From Puia sp. (GTDB lineage Bacteria; Bacteroidota; Bacteroidia; Chitinophagales; Chitinophagaceae): a stretch of 64,000 bases of DNA. Within the stretch, counting starts at the first letter, position 1. Every line of letters begins with the position of its first letter. A program made the position numbers and the translations under genes. Below, in pieces: positions 1 through 7,529 of this stretch. The stretch covers positions 1 to 64,000 of the forward strand of contig JARLGZ010000076.1 in assembly GCA_031292515.1 (NCBI GenBank). The letters run 5' to 3'. The notes under the pieces were generated by a model. The model was not told the DNA's origin and ran no database searches. It was given only the letters and a program-made list of their open reading frames with translations.

Positions 1-87
1 CACGGGAAGGCCGCTCACTCCAAACAGGATGCCCACGCCATGGATCAGCCCGTTTACGATTTCCTGTTTTCTGTTATAGGTTTCCAT
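1..87 (-). CDS. Hemolysin III family protein, N-terminal part
   Basis: The reverse strand opens with ATG at 87 and stays open to the window edge (29 codons). The peptide starts METYNRKQEIVNGLIHG and goes on to a Gly-rich hydrophobic stretch. This matches the start of hemolysin III/YqfA-type membrane proteins, where an N(G/S)xxHGxG segment leads into the first membrane helix. The family (PAQR-like seven-helix membrane proteins) has no settled function in most bacteria. Only the first 29 residues are visible, so the assignment rests on one motif. Confidence 0.65.
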   Translation of the reverse strand, partial: METYNRKQEIVNGLIHGVGILFGVSGLPV

Positions 88-189
88 CGTCCGATTATTG
101 TCAAAAACCCTGCCGGTACGGCGAAGGTAAGCACCTGCGTCCGCTCAAAAAAGCCTCGACAGCAAAAGGATGGTTTCTCAGGAAACCAA

Positions 190-405
190 AGGGATGGCGT
201 GCTGATCGCGAATGGCATCGGCTGGCCGGTAGCCTACCAGCTCACGGGCAGATGGCTGCAAAGCTTTGTCTACCGTGCTCCGCAGGATATGGTCCCCTAC
301 CTGTTCGTGCTGGTCTTTGTCTTTTTGACGGTCGCGCTGCTGGTGACGGTGCAATGTCTGCGCACGGCCCTCGACAACCCGGTCCGGCGGCTGCGGGCGG
401 AGTGA
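190..405 (+). pseudogene. FtsX/MacB-type ABC permease, C-terminal remnant
   Basis: The reading frame here gives the last transmembrane helices and tail of a MacB/FtsX-type permease: IANGIGWPVAYQL, then RWLQSFVYR, then a hydrophobic helix, then NPVRRLRAE. The intact permease at 10919-13387 ends the same way (NPVESLRAE), as does the one at 16900-19326 (NPVKALHEQ). Upstream of about 190 the frame no longer resembles the family, and it runs into the oppositely oriented hemolysin III start. What is left is about 70 residues of a protein normally near 800. I read it as a decayed paralogue rather than a functional gene. Confidence 0.7.
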
Positions 406-499
406 CGCGCCGCGAAAGAACCAGGACGACTTCCACAAATTAACAATCGGCATCCCATTTAAAAACAATCGGCATCCCGTTAAAGCGGTCTGAATTTTC

Positions 500-507
500 T
501 ATATTTA
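500..507 (+). promoter_or_regulatory. Putative -7 promoter element abutting a start codon
   Basis: The octamer TATATTTA ends one base before the ATG at 508. It fits the Bacteroidetes -7 pattern (TAnnTTTG), and the same octamer precedes the genes at 8363, 10017 and 25760. If used, transcription would start at or just after the annotated start codon. That would imply a leaderless message, or a translation start further in. No clear TTG -33 element is seen at the right distance. Confidence 0.4.
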
Positions 508-1398
508 ATGATGAAATCGTCACGTCTGTTTACCGGCGCCGCTCGCCCCTCGCCTCTTTTCCGGTCGTCCCGGATCCTGCCGTCCCTGTTCGGGCCGGCA
601 GGGGTCTTGCTGCCCCTGGTCCTCTTTTGGGCCTGTTCGGTCAATCCCTATAAGGCGACCAACAAATCCTATAAAAGCCAGGCCGGGCGGCTGGCCCGCA
701 TCATCGACGAACATCCCCTGACAACGGGTACCGACTCGGTGCCGCCGGCGCCCTACTGGGTGGGCACGGTCAATTTCAACCTGCGCAAACCGAACTTCGT
801 CATCATCCACCATACCGCGCAAAACAGTTGCCCCCAGACCCTGAAGACCTTTACCGATACCACCACGAAGGTCAGCGCGCACTACGTGATCTGCAAGGAC
901 GGCACCATCCATCATATGCTGAACGACTACCTGCGGGCCTGGCAGGCCGGCAAGAGCAAGTGGGGGAATATCACCGATATCAACTCCATCTCGATCGGCA
1001 TCGAACTCGACAATAATGGATTCGAGGCCTTCCCGGATGCCCAGATCAATAGCCTGCTGCACCTGCTGACCACCCTGAAGACGAGCTATGGCATACCGGC
1101 CGCCAATTTCATCGGTCATGGCGATATCGCCCCCACCCGCAAAAACGATCCCAACTACCTATTCCCCTGGAAAGAGCTGTCGGATAAAGGCTTTGGATTA
1201 TGGTATCCTGATACGACCGGGGTGTCTATCCCCGATGGCTTCAGCTCGCTGACGGCGCTTCGCATAGTCGGCTACGATATAAAAGACAGCAGCGCCGCGG
1301 CGCTCGCTTTCAAGCGTCATTTCGAACAGGATACGCTGCGGTCCTGGGGCGGCCCGGAGGAGAAGATTCTGTATACGCTGTTCAGGGCGTATGAGTGA
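508..1398 (+). CDS. N-acetylmuramoyl-L-alanine amidase, lipoprotein
   Basis: This 296-residue protein has a hydrophobic N-terminal segment ending at Cys43 (LFWAC), a plausible lipobox, so it is probably anchored in the periplasm or outer membrane. The rest is an AmpD/Amidase_2 domain, which cleaves the bond between N-acetylmuramic acid and L-alanine in peptidoglycan. Candidate zinc ligands and catalytic residues are present: His101 in IIHHTA, Glu166 in SIGIEL, His204 in GHGDIAPTRK, Lys212 and Asp214. A C-terminal segment of about 70 residues after the domain resembles the tail found in AmpD-like lipoproteins. A second ATG follows at 511. It stands alone; the next confident gene begins at 1698. 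Confidence 0.88.
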   Translation: MMKSSRLFTGAARPSPLFRSSRILPSLFGPAGVLLPLVLFWACSVNPYKATNKSYKSQAGRLARIIDEHPLTTGTDSVPPAPYWVGTVNFNLRKPNFVIIHHTAQNSCPQTLKTFTDTTTKVSAHYVICKDGTIHHMLNDYLRAWQAGKSKWGNITDINSISIGIELDNNGFEAFPDAQINSLLHLLTTLKTSYGIPAANFIGHGDIAPTRKNDPNYLFPWKELSDKGFGLWYPDTTGVSIPDGFSSLTALRIVGYDIKDSSAAALAFKRHFEQDTLRSWGGPEEKILYTLFRAYE

Positions 1399-1441
1399 AT
1401 CTTATCGAGAAAGGTATCTGTCATGGAGGAGGACATCCAAC

Positions 1442-1503
1442 TGTTGCAAAAAATGCAACGGTTCAAAACGGGACGGCATTCAGTTGTTGCATTTTTTGCA
1501 ACA
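1442..1503. repeat. Perfect 18-bp inverted repeat made of two palindromes
   Basis: TGTTGCAAAAAATGCAAC (1442-1459) is followed 26 bases later by its exact reverse complement (1486-1503). Each arm also contains a palindrome of its own, GTTGCA, five A or T, TGCAAC. The structure lies about 45 bases after the amidase stop codon. It could form a hairpin or bind a dimeric regulator at two sites. There is no T tract typical of an intrinsic terminator and no transposase nearby. Confidence 0.75.
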
Positions 1504-1526
1504 ACTCAGAAACTGCAATCTTTTGA

Positions 1527-1691
1527 CAAGACAATCCGTCCAGCGGAAATCGGAATCGAGCAAAAGCCAATATTAGTGAGCTATTAAAAAGATTTTTAAG
1601 TCAGGAGAATTGCAGCAAGATTCAACTATTCGGAAATTCCGAACAGTTCGACAAGAAAGTCGTCGTAAACCTGATCAACCTGAAGAATTGA
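1527..1691 (+). pseudogene. Possible coding remnant, C-terminal end
   Basis: After an in-frame TGA at 1524-1526 the frame stays open to a TGA at 1689-1691. The peptide has protein-like composition: ISELLKRFL, then KIQLFGN, then KKVVVNLINLKN. It has no good start codon and matches no family I recognise. The DNA is more AT-rich than the flanking genes. Together with the palindromes upstream and the orphan gene downstream it suggests the scar of an inserted or decayed element. Support is weak. Confidence 0.25.
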
Positions 1692-1697
1692 TTTTTT

Positions 1698-2228
1698 GTG
1701 AACACGGACAATTATATGGACAATCCTTACTATCTGGATAAATTTGAGAGAGCCGCCGCTCAATTGGACCGGCGGCTTCTCCTTCAGCATCAGATGGAGT
1801 GCAAGGCAGGCGTATGGCTTCGATCCGTGGCCTTCAAGATGCAGAAAGAATCCTGGGTGAACCCGACGACGACCCCGCTGTCTTTCCAGGAATCCATCTT
1901 CTTCCCGGTCTGGCTAAACGAGGAAGCCATCCAGGCAGGCCAACTGTATTACAACATACACGCACTAAAACTGAGGCAGCTTGCCGGCTATTCGATCCAA
2001 AGCAGGGACTTTGCCGCGGACTTCCAAGTCCGGTCCGAACCCTTTGCAAAAGACTGGCCGAATGTCGATCTGGATTTTGGACCGCTGACCCTGATGCAGG
2101 GCTGGGTCGAAACCAACCTGGACGATTTCGATACCGTTATCCCGGATCTCGCCGGGAAATTTCTGAAGACCGCGCAGATCATAGACGAACTGCTGGCAGA
2201 GAGAAAGAAAAGAGGTACATTGAAATAA
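1698..2228 (+). CDS. Hypothetical protein, 176 residues
   Basis: The frame is open from GTG at 1698; an ATG seven codons in (1716, giving MDNPYYLDKFE) is an equally good start. The protein is soluble, has no signal peptide, is rich in aromatic residues and ends in a charged helix (ELLAERKKRG). The sequence is protein-like throughout, with a Trp-rich middle (KESWVN, FFPVWLN, GWVETN). I recognise no family. The stop lies 6 bases before the next gene, so the two may be co-transcribed, although that neighbour encodes an exported glycosidase and no functional link is evident. Confidence 0.6.
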   Translation: MNTDNYMDNPYYLDKFERAAAQLDRRLLLQHQMECKAGVWLRSVAFKMQKESWVNPTTTPLSFQESIFFPVWLNEEAIQAGQLYYNIHALKLRQLAGYSIQSRDFAADFQVRSEPFAKDWPNVDLDFGPLTLMQGWVETNLDDFDTVIPDLAGKFLKTAQIIDELLAERKKRGTLK

Positions 2229-2234
2229 AAAGCG

Positions 2235-3832
2235 ATGAAAAGCAACCGCAGGGATTTCATCAGGGTTTCCGGCTTGACCGGCCTGAGTATGACGGGGCTG
2301 GTCCTGACGGGAATAAACGGATTGTCCACCATGACAAACCCTCTTGCAGGCTCCCACGGGCAGTCAGCCCTCCCCGCATCATCGCCCACTCCCGGGCCGA
2401 CAGGTCCCCCCAGACCGTCAGGCTCTCCCGGACCGTCAGGAGCCCCATCTGTCACCGGCAGCTTGGGGCCTCCCGAATATACAGGGGCCACAGGTGGGGC
2501 TTCGTCCGTTCAGACACCCGGTCAGCTGCACGCTCAAATCCCCTACCCCGACCGTTTCAATATGTGCGGCTATGCCGCCCCGAGACTGGAGACCGTAAGG
2601 ATCGGATTTATCGGGCTGGGCAACCGGGGTCCTGCAGCCGTGGAAAGGATGACGCATATCGAAGGGGTGGCCATCAACGCCCTCTGTGACCTGCGGCCGG
2701 AGAAAACAGAGGCGGTGCGAAAGAAGCTCGAAGGGGGACCGCATCATCCCGTCGTCTATACGGGCGGAGAAGAAGAATGGAAAAAACTGTGCGAACGCCC
2801 GGATATCGACCTGGTATACATCGCCACCCCCTGGAGCCTGCATACCCCGATGGCCCTCTATGCGATGAACCAGGGAAAACACGTCTGCGTGGAAGTGCCC
2901 GCCGCCAAGACGATCGACGAATGCTGGCAGCTGGTGGAGACCTCCGAACAAACGCGCAGGCATTGTATGATGCTCGAAAACTGCTGTTATGATTTTTTTG
3001 AACTGCTCACGCTCAACCTCGCCAGGGCCGGTTTCTTCGGCGAGATCATCCACGGTGAAGGCGCCTACAACCACAATCTGCTGGAAGGCAATTTCTCCAA
3101 AACAAAATACTATGATTGCTGGCGGCTGAAAGAGAATTTCCGGAACGGCAACCTCTACCCCACCCACGGGCTCGGTCCCGTCGCCCAGGTGATGGATATC
3201 AACCGCGGTGACAAAATGGATTTCCTGGTATCCCTCTCCGGCAGGGACTTTATGATGGGCGCGATGGAAAAAGAGCTGGCGGCGAAAGACGACTTCTACA
3301 AACCCTATGCCGGCCGGTCCTTCGGCGGCAATGTGAACACCAGCCTCATCCGCAGCAGCCAGGGACGCACCATCCTGATCCAGCACGACGAGACCTCCCC
3401 AACGTCTATTCGCGTATCTACCGCATCAGTGGCACCAAAGGCTCCGCACTGAAATACCCGCTGCCGGGAAAACTGTCTGTCGCCACGAAGGAGGACTGGC
3501 TAAGCCCCGAAGAATATAAGCAGCTCGAAGAGACCCATATCCCGGCCATCGTAAAAAAGCTGGGCGAAAAAGCCAAACAGGTTGGCGGCCACGGCGGCAT
3601 GGACTTCCTAATGGACTGGCGGACGATAGACTGCCTGCGCAATGGCCTGCCTCTCGACATGGATGTCTATGATGCGGCGAGTTGGAGCGCCATCGGCCCG
3701 CTCAGCGAAGCGTCCGTAGCCAACCGATCCACCGCTGTCGATGTCCCCGACTTCACCGGCGGCCACTGGAAGACCAACACACCGGTCGATATCTCGGGAG
3801 AGAAGGGGGGTACCACAAAGATCAGGGACTGA
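2235..3832 (+). pseudogene. GH109-type Gfo/Idh/MocA glycosidase, broken by a -1 frameshift
   Basis: The protein begins with a twin-arginine type signal (NRRDFIRVSG). It continues with an NAD-binding Rossmann fold (GFIGLGNRGPA, about residues 120-132) and family-typical blocks: CDLRPEKTEA, YIATPWSLHTPMA, EVPAAKTIDECW, NLYPTHGLGPV. These match glycoside hydrolase family 109, NAD-dependent enzymes known as alpha-N-acetylgalactosaminidases. The first frame ends at 3452 in unrelated sequence. From the CCCC run at 3397-3400 a second frame gives the expected remainder (YSRIYRISGTKG ... GGHGGMDFLMDWR ... VDVPDFTGG) up to 3832. One extra base at the C run restores a 532-residue protein. Residues of about 51-88 form a collagen-like Gly/Pro insert that I do not recall from the family. 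Either a recent null allele or a sequencing error. Confidence 0.85.
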
Positions 3833-3869
3833 TTCGCCCTGACCACCCACAACTGACAACTCACAACTG

Positions 3870-3940
3870 ACAACATCCCACTCACTACTCACCACTCACC
3901 ACTCACCACTCACTATCTTCGTCTTCTCACCATTCACCAC
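3870..3940. repeat. CACTCACCACT-type intergenic tandem repeat
   Basis: Between the convergent GH109 and dinB genes the sequence is a run of degenerate CACTCACCACT units, also with CACTCACTACT and CATTCACCACT. Read on the minus strand it is GTGAGTGGTGA and starts directly after the dinB stop codon. Related arrays lie at 44628-44670, 47872-47910 and 58143-58192. Confidence 0.85.
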
Positions 3941-5233
3941 TCACTTAATAAAGCGGAAAGCCTTGGGTACCGGGTTTCTACCAAAGCCGGCGCCCCGCTC
4001 CTTGTCTGCCGGGGCAGCCGGACCTGCGTTTCCATCACTGTCTCCATTCCCGCCAGGAGCGGATCGTTTTGTCCACCGATCGGGCACAAACCCGGACGCG
4101 CGGACCAGAAGGCCCTCTCCGAATTCTTTTTTTATGCTGTCGATAGACTGGTAGAGCCGGATGTCTTCCTCGGTATCGTCGAAGAGGTGGATCTGGTAGT
4201 TGCCGGAGACGAGATGCGAGAACCTGACGCCGATGAGCCTCACCGCCAGATGCCGGTCATAGAGTTTATCGAATAACTCCCGTGACTTGGCCAGCAGCAG
4301 GTGATCGGAAGCCGCATACGGGATGGTGCATTGTTTGGTAAGCGTCTGGAAATCGCTATAGCGGATTTTCACTGTTAGACAGCCCGTCAGCATGTCGTGC
4401 TGGCGCAGCTCGAACCCGATAGATTCGGTCATGCGTGCCAGTTCCCGGTGCAGAAAAGAAACATCGACGGTATCGGTATGAAAGGTATTCTCCGTGCCAA
4501 TGCTCTTCTGTTCATGATAGGGGATGATCGGCGTATCGTCGATGCCGTTCGCCCGCCGCGACAGTTCGAGCCCATTCTTGCCCAGCAGTTCGATCATCCG
4601 CTCCGGTGGTATCTGCGAGAGCACCCGGATCGTCCCGATACCCACGCCCCGCAGCCGCTCCGCCGTCTTGTTCCCGATCATCGGCATCTTCTCGATCGGC
4701 AGGGGTGCGAGAAATTCCTTCTCACTGCCCGGGGGAATCTCCAGCCGGCCATGCGGCTTGCATTCGTTGGTGGCTACCTTACTCAGCAGCTTGTTGGTAG
4801 CCAGCGCATAGGATATATCGAGACCGCTCTCTTTCTCGATCTTCCGTCCCAACTCCCGCGTGAAGAGGGAACAGCCATAGAAACGGTCCATGCCCGAGAG
4901 GTCGATATAGAACTCATCGACGGAGGCTTTTTCAAACAAGGGCGTGCCATCCGCGATAATATCGGTCACCAGCCCGGAATATTTAGAATAACTCTCCATG
5001 TCTCCCTTGACCATGAGCAACTCCGGGCAGAGCCTCCGGGCCTGCCCTACCGGCATGGCGCTCCTTACCCCGAACCTGCGGGCCTCGTAACTGCAGGAAG
5101 CCACAACACCCCGGCCGGAATGACCACCCACGGCGATGGGTCGCCCGCGGAGAGCGGGATTCTTCAGCCGTTCCACGGACACGTAGAAGCTGTCGAGATC
5201 GAAGTGCGCGATCGTGCGAAGAGAGGAGTTCAT
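3941..5233 (-). CDS. dinB: DNA polymerase IV (Y-family)
   Basis: A 430-residue translesion polymerase. The palm/fingers region opens with HFDLDSFYVSVE, where Asp12 is a catalytic metal ligand and Tyr17 sits at the steric-gate position that excludes ribonucleotides. The second catalytic block SVDEFYIDLSG carries the other acidic residues. A helix-hairpin-helix thumb (MIGNKTAERLRGVGI) and a little-finger domain follow. The last 45 or so residues are a Gly/Asp/Ala-rich tail ending in KAFRFIK, probably flexible; in other bacteria a clamp-binding peptide lies at this end. It stands alone, convergent with the GH109 gene. Paired ACTA(A/T)TTTTATTAG sites lie upstream, and a candidate -7 element (TATCTTTA) can be read in the leader. 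Confidence 0.93.
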   Translation of the reverse strand: MNSSLRTIAHFDLDSFYVSVERLKNPALRGRPIAVGGHSGRGVVASCSYEARRFGVRSAMPVGQARRLCPELLMVKGDMESYSKYSGLVTDIIADGTPLFEKASVDEFYIDLSGMDRFYGCSLFTRELGRKIEKESGLDISYALATNKLLSKVATNECKPHGRLEIPPGSEKEFLAPLPIEKMPMIGNKTAERLRGVGIGTIRVLSQIPPERMIELLGKNGLELSRRANGIDDTPIIPYHEQKSIGTENTFHTDTVDVSFLHRELARMTESIGFELRQHDMLTGCLTVKIRYSDFQTLTKQCTIPYAASDHLLLAKSRELFDKLYDRHLAVRLIGVRFSHLVSGNYQIHLFDDTEEDIRLYQSIDSIKKEFGEGLLVRASGFVPDRWTKRSAPGGNGDSDGNAGPAAPADKERGAGFGRNPVPKAFRFIK

Positions 5234-5278
5234 GTACAGTGCTTAAAACCTATTGACAAATAAAGATACTCCTAAATT

Positions 5279-5315
5279 ACTAATTTTATTAGCAGCATTT
5301 TACTATTTTTATTAG
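5279..5315. promoter_or_regulatory. Twin 14-bp sites upstream of dinB
   Basis: ACTAATTTTATTAG (5279-5292) and ACTATTTTTATTAG (5302-5315) differ at one base and are spaced 23 bp start to start, about two helical turns. The first contains an inverted repeat (CTAAT/ATTAG). They lie 46-82 bases before the dinB start, overlapping or upstream of where its promoter should be. They are candidate binding sites for a damage-response or other repressor. Confidence 0.45.
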
Positions 5316-5547
5316 AGATTGATTAAGAGTGGGTTGGAGTTTCCGGGTGTCGGAATCGGTCATCTTATAGTATCTTGCCAGCCAGTATCTTGCCGGCGTG
5401 AAGAGCCAGTTAAAAGTGAATCGTCAAAGCGAATGGCGGCTTGGCGATACAGCGGATGTCCGGATCGGGGGCAACGGATTTTCCGGCCACGCAGGCCCTT
5501 GCTTTGTTTGGCGCCTGCAAGCATCAGGATCGCATCGTTAGCCCAAC

Positions 5548-5619
5548 GTCTGCGTTACCCCGTTGTCTGCTTCGTCACCCCGTCATCTGCCTTGTTACCC
5601 CGTTGTCAGCTTTGCCCGG
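5548..5619. repeat. Degenerate 17-20 bp tandem repeat at the end of the AraC gene
   Basis: Four imperfect units of the form GTCTGCTTTGTTACCCCGTT begin at 5548, 5565, 5585 and 5605. The last unit overlaps the final codons and stop of the AraC-type gene (minus strand), so the array may have grown from the gene end. The rest of the 5234-5594 gap holds the dinB upstream sites; I see no gene in it. Confidence 0.6.
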
Positions 5620-6524
5620 TATTCGCGGGGGGAGACCTGCGCCATCTTTCTAAAAAAGGACGAAAAATAATTGGTATCGGAAAAACCGAGCTTGTGCGCG
5701 ATCTCCTTGATGGAATCGGAAGAGTTTGCCACCATGTATTCCGCCTCTAACAGGATCCTGTTGTCGATGAGTCTTTTTGCATTCAGCCCGTTATGATTAT
5801 TCACTAAAAAATTAAGGTGCCCGGGATGTACGTTCAGTGCCTCCGCGTAAAATCCGACCGACCGCTGTTTCGTGAAATGCTCTTCGACCAGGTCGTTGAA
5901 TTTCTCGATCGTCGGGTGGTAGATGCTCACCTTCCCCACGGCCGCCGCTTCCGAAAAAAAACGGTCGCACAGGATCAGCAGCTCCAATATCTTGATGGCG
6001 ATCATCTCATTCTTTTCCGTGTGCCCGTCGGCGTTCTCGGTTAACAGGTATTCAAAGATCGCCTCCAGTTTTCCCCGTTGAGCGGCGGAAACGGTCAGAT
6101 AGGGCCTCAGGGAAAATTTGAATACCTTCTTGTCTATGATATGTTTCCGGGGAAATGCATGGTTCAGGAAAAAGTCAATATTGAAATTCAGCACATATCC
6201 CGAACACCGCAGCGAGCGGTAGCGCGTGGAATGGATCACCCTTTGCGGGATAATCAGCAAGGTATTGTTTACGATGGGAAATTTAAACAACCCGACGGTT
6301 TTGTCGGCCGACCCGCGCTTAAACAGGGTGATATAATAAACGGACTGGCGGTTCGGCGGGACGACCCCATTGATCTTCCGGATGACGTTTTCGAGACGGT
6401 GGACCTGGTAGCTGAACTTATGTTTCAGCCTTTTGTCCAGGTCTATGATGCCGTCTTTTGTAAACCGCTGGAATACCTCCCTGTATTTCTCCAGGATGGC
6501 GGTATCGGTAATTTCGCTTTTCAA
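5595..6524 (-). CDS. AraC-family transcriptional regulator
   Basis: A 309-residue protein with an N-terminal cupin-like sensing region (about 30-190) and a C-terminal AraC-type double helix-turn-helix (about 210-309). The second helix-turn-helix shows the family signature SIKEIAHKLGFSDTNYFSSFFRKMAQVSPREYR. In the first, VHPGHLNFLVN replaces the usual xxSxxxLxRxF pattern; this form is common in Bacteroidetes AraC proteins that carry HPxHLN. The ligand is unknown. The gene is flanked by dinB and a DUF1269 gene on the same strand with no obvious operon partner, so its target cannot be read from context. A terminator hairpin separates it from the gene upstream. Confidence 0.92.
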   Translation of the reverse strand: MKSEITDTAILEKYREVFQRFTKDGIIDLDKRLKHKFSYQVHRLENVIRKINGVVPPNRQSVYYITLFKRGSADKTVGLFKFPIVNNTLLIIPQRVIHSTRYRSLRCSGYVLNFNIDFFLNHAFPRKHIIDKKVFKFSLRPYLTVSAAQRGKLEAIFEYLLTENADGHTEKNEMIAIKILELLILCDRFFSEAAAVGKVSIYHPTIEKFNDLVEEHFTKQRSVGFYAEALNVHPGHLNFLVNNHNGLNAKRLIDNRILLEAEYMVANSSDSIKEIAHKLGFSDTNYFSSFFRKMAQVSPREYRAKLTTG

Positions 6525-6571
6525 AGAAAGGTCGTTTTTGGGGGCTTGTTATGATTGGTTTCGGTCAGGCC

Positions 6572-6600
6572 AAAAATAACCGGACTTTTTAAGGGTCCGG
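6572..6600 (-). terminator. Intrinsic terminator after the DUF1269 gene
   Basis: On the minus strand CCGGAC (6595-6600) pairs with GTCCGG (6580-6585) across a nine-base loop and is followed by TTATTTTT. It lies about 60 bases after the DUF1269 stop codon and insulates the AraC-type gene from read-through. Confidence 0.75.
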
Positions 6601-6659
6601 TCATTTTCCGATAAAATATTTTTGCTGGCCGATCTGCTCATGGCGGTCACCATTGGATG

Positions 6660-7439
6660 CTAGTCGAATGCATAAGCCACGGCCTTATCATAATCGTCCA
6701 GGTCTTTGCTCAGTTTCACCCGCTGTGCTTTCAGCTTTTCGAAGGCTTTGTCTTTCGCCTGGCCGATCTTTTTGTCGAATACCCGGATCTTCTCATGCAG
6801 GTGCTTCTTCCTGATCGCCGCCTTCTCCTTTACCTGGCCGGCAAGCGTGGCCCTCTTCTCCTTTAAGACAGTGATCTTTGCCTTTATGGTCGTCTTGTCT
6901 TTGTCAAGGGCTGTCTTCAACGCCTTCTCTTCCCCGTCGATTTCGGCATCCAGTTCCTTCCATTGCCTGTCGTCGTTTTCGTCATATTCGTCCGTGACGG
7001 GTGAGTGCAGGGTGACTCCCTGATAGGGATCCATGTAGGTATCTATCATGAAGCCAGTGTCCTCCTCTACATCCAGCACCAGCGCAAAACCACCCGGCGA
7101 CAGCTGCTTCCCCGCCTTGTCCAGGAATTGCTGTCCTACTTCCCCCGTCTCTTCCTCATCCGCCGCGCCAAGCATCACCCCTGTCATCATCCCGATAGCC
7201 ATGCCGATGGGGCCGGCAAGCAGCCCTATCAATGAACCTGCCACGGCCCCCGCGGCAGGGAGACCCGAACCGTCCGGTCCCTCCTGGTGCAACAGGGAGA
7301 GGGTATTGTCGTCGTTCTTTTTGATGAGCGCGATATGGTAGATGACGATATCGCCGATCTGGTCCAGCTCTTTCAATTTATGCAGACCCTCGGTGGCCTT
7401 TTTCTCATCCGAAAATGTCGTGAAGACAAGATTTTCCAT
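6660..7439 (-). CDS. DUF1269 family protein with coiled-coil tail
   Basis: The first 150 or so residues match DUF1269: a ferredoxin-like start (LVFTTFSDEKKATEGLHKL), then a Gly/Ala-rich hydrophobic hairpin (LIGLLAGPIGMAIGMMTG, about residues 90-110), then FALVLDVEEDT. The family is small membrane-associated proteins of unknown activity, often found with stress genes. Residues of about 160-255 are highly charged, Lys/Glu/Asp-rich and helical, most likely a long coiled coil that extends the usual length. It lies 90 bases downstream of an HdeD-like gene on the same strand, which fits a small membrane-stress group. Confidence 0.85.
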   Translation of the reverse strand: MENLVFTTFSDEKKATEGLHKLKELDQIGDIVIYHIALIKKNDDNTLSLLHQEGPDGSGLPAAGAVAGSLIGLLAGPIGMAIGMMTGVMLGAADEEETGEVGQQFLDKAGKQLSPGGFALVLDVEEDTGFMIDTYMDPYQGVTLHSPVTDEYDENDDRQWKELDAEIDGEEKALKTALDKDKTTIKAKITVLKEKRATLAGQVKEKAAIRKKHLHEKIRVFDKKIGQAKDKAFEKLKAQRVKLSKDLDDYDKAVAYAFD

Positions 7440-7529
7440 TTGTTGGTTTTTTGATTGTGATTGTTTTTTTGTGATTGGACATACATGAATCGGTCTCTTG
7501 CGGACGGGTGTCTCCCTTGGACGGATGTC

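Noticed and set aside
1442-1503. Ends of an insertion sequence
   Set aside because: The arms are only 26 bases apart, no transposase is present, and no target-site duplication was seen.
2436-3386. A 316-codon open frame on the minus strand
   Set aside because: It is the antisense of the GH109-type gene, with His/Gly/Val-rich composition and no family signature; a shadow caused by GC-rich codon use.
3870-3940. CRISPR-like array
   Set aside because: The units are short and directly joined with no unique spacers, and no cas genes are present. The same holds for 44628-44670 and 58143-58296.
5319-5750. A 143-codon plus-strand frame before the AraC-type gene
   Set aside because: It overlaps the end of the AraC-type gene and a tandem repeat; composition is not protein-like.
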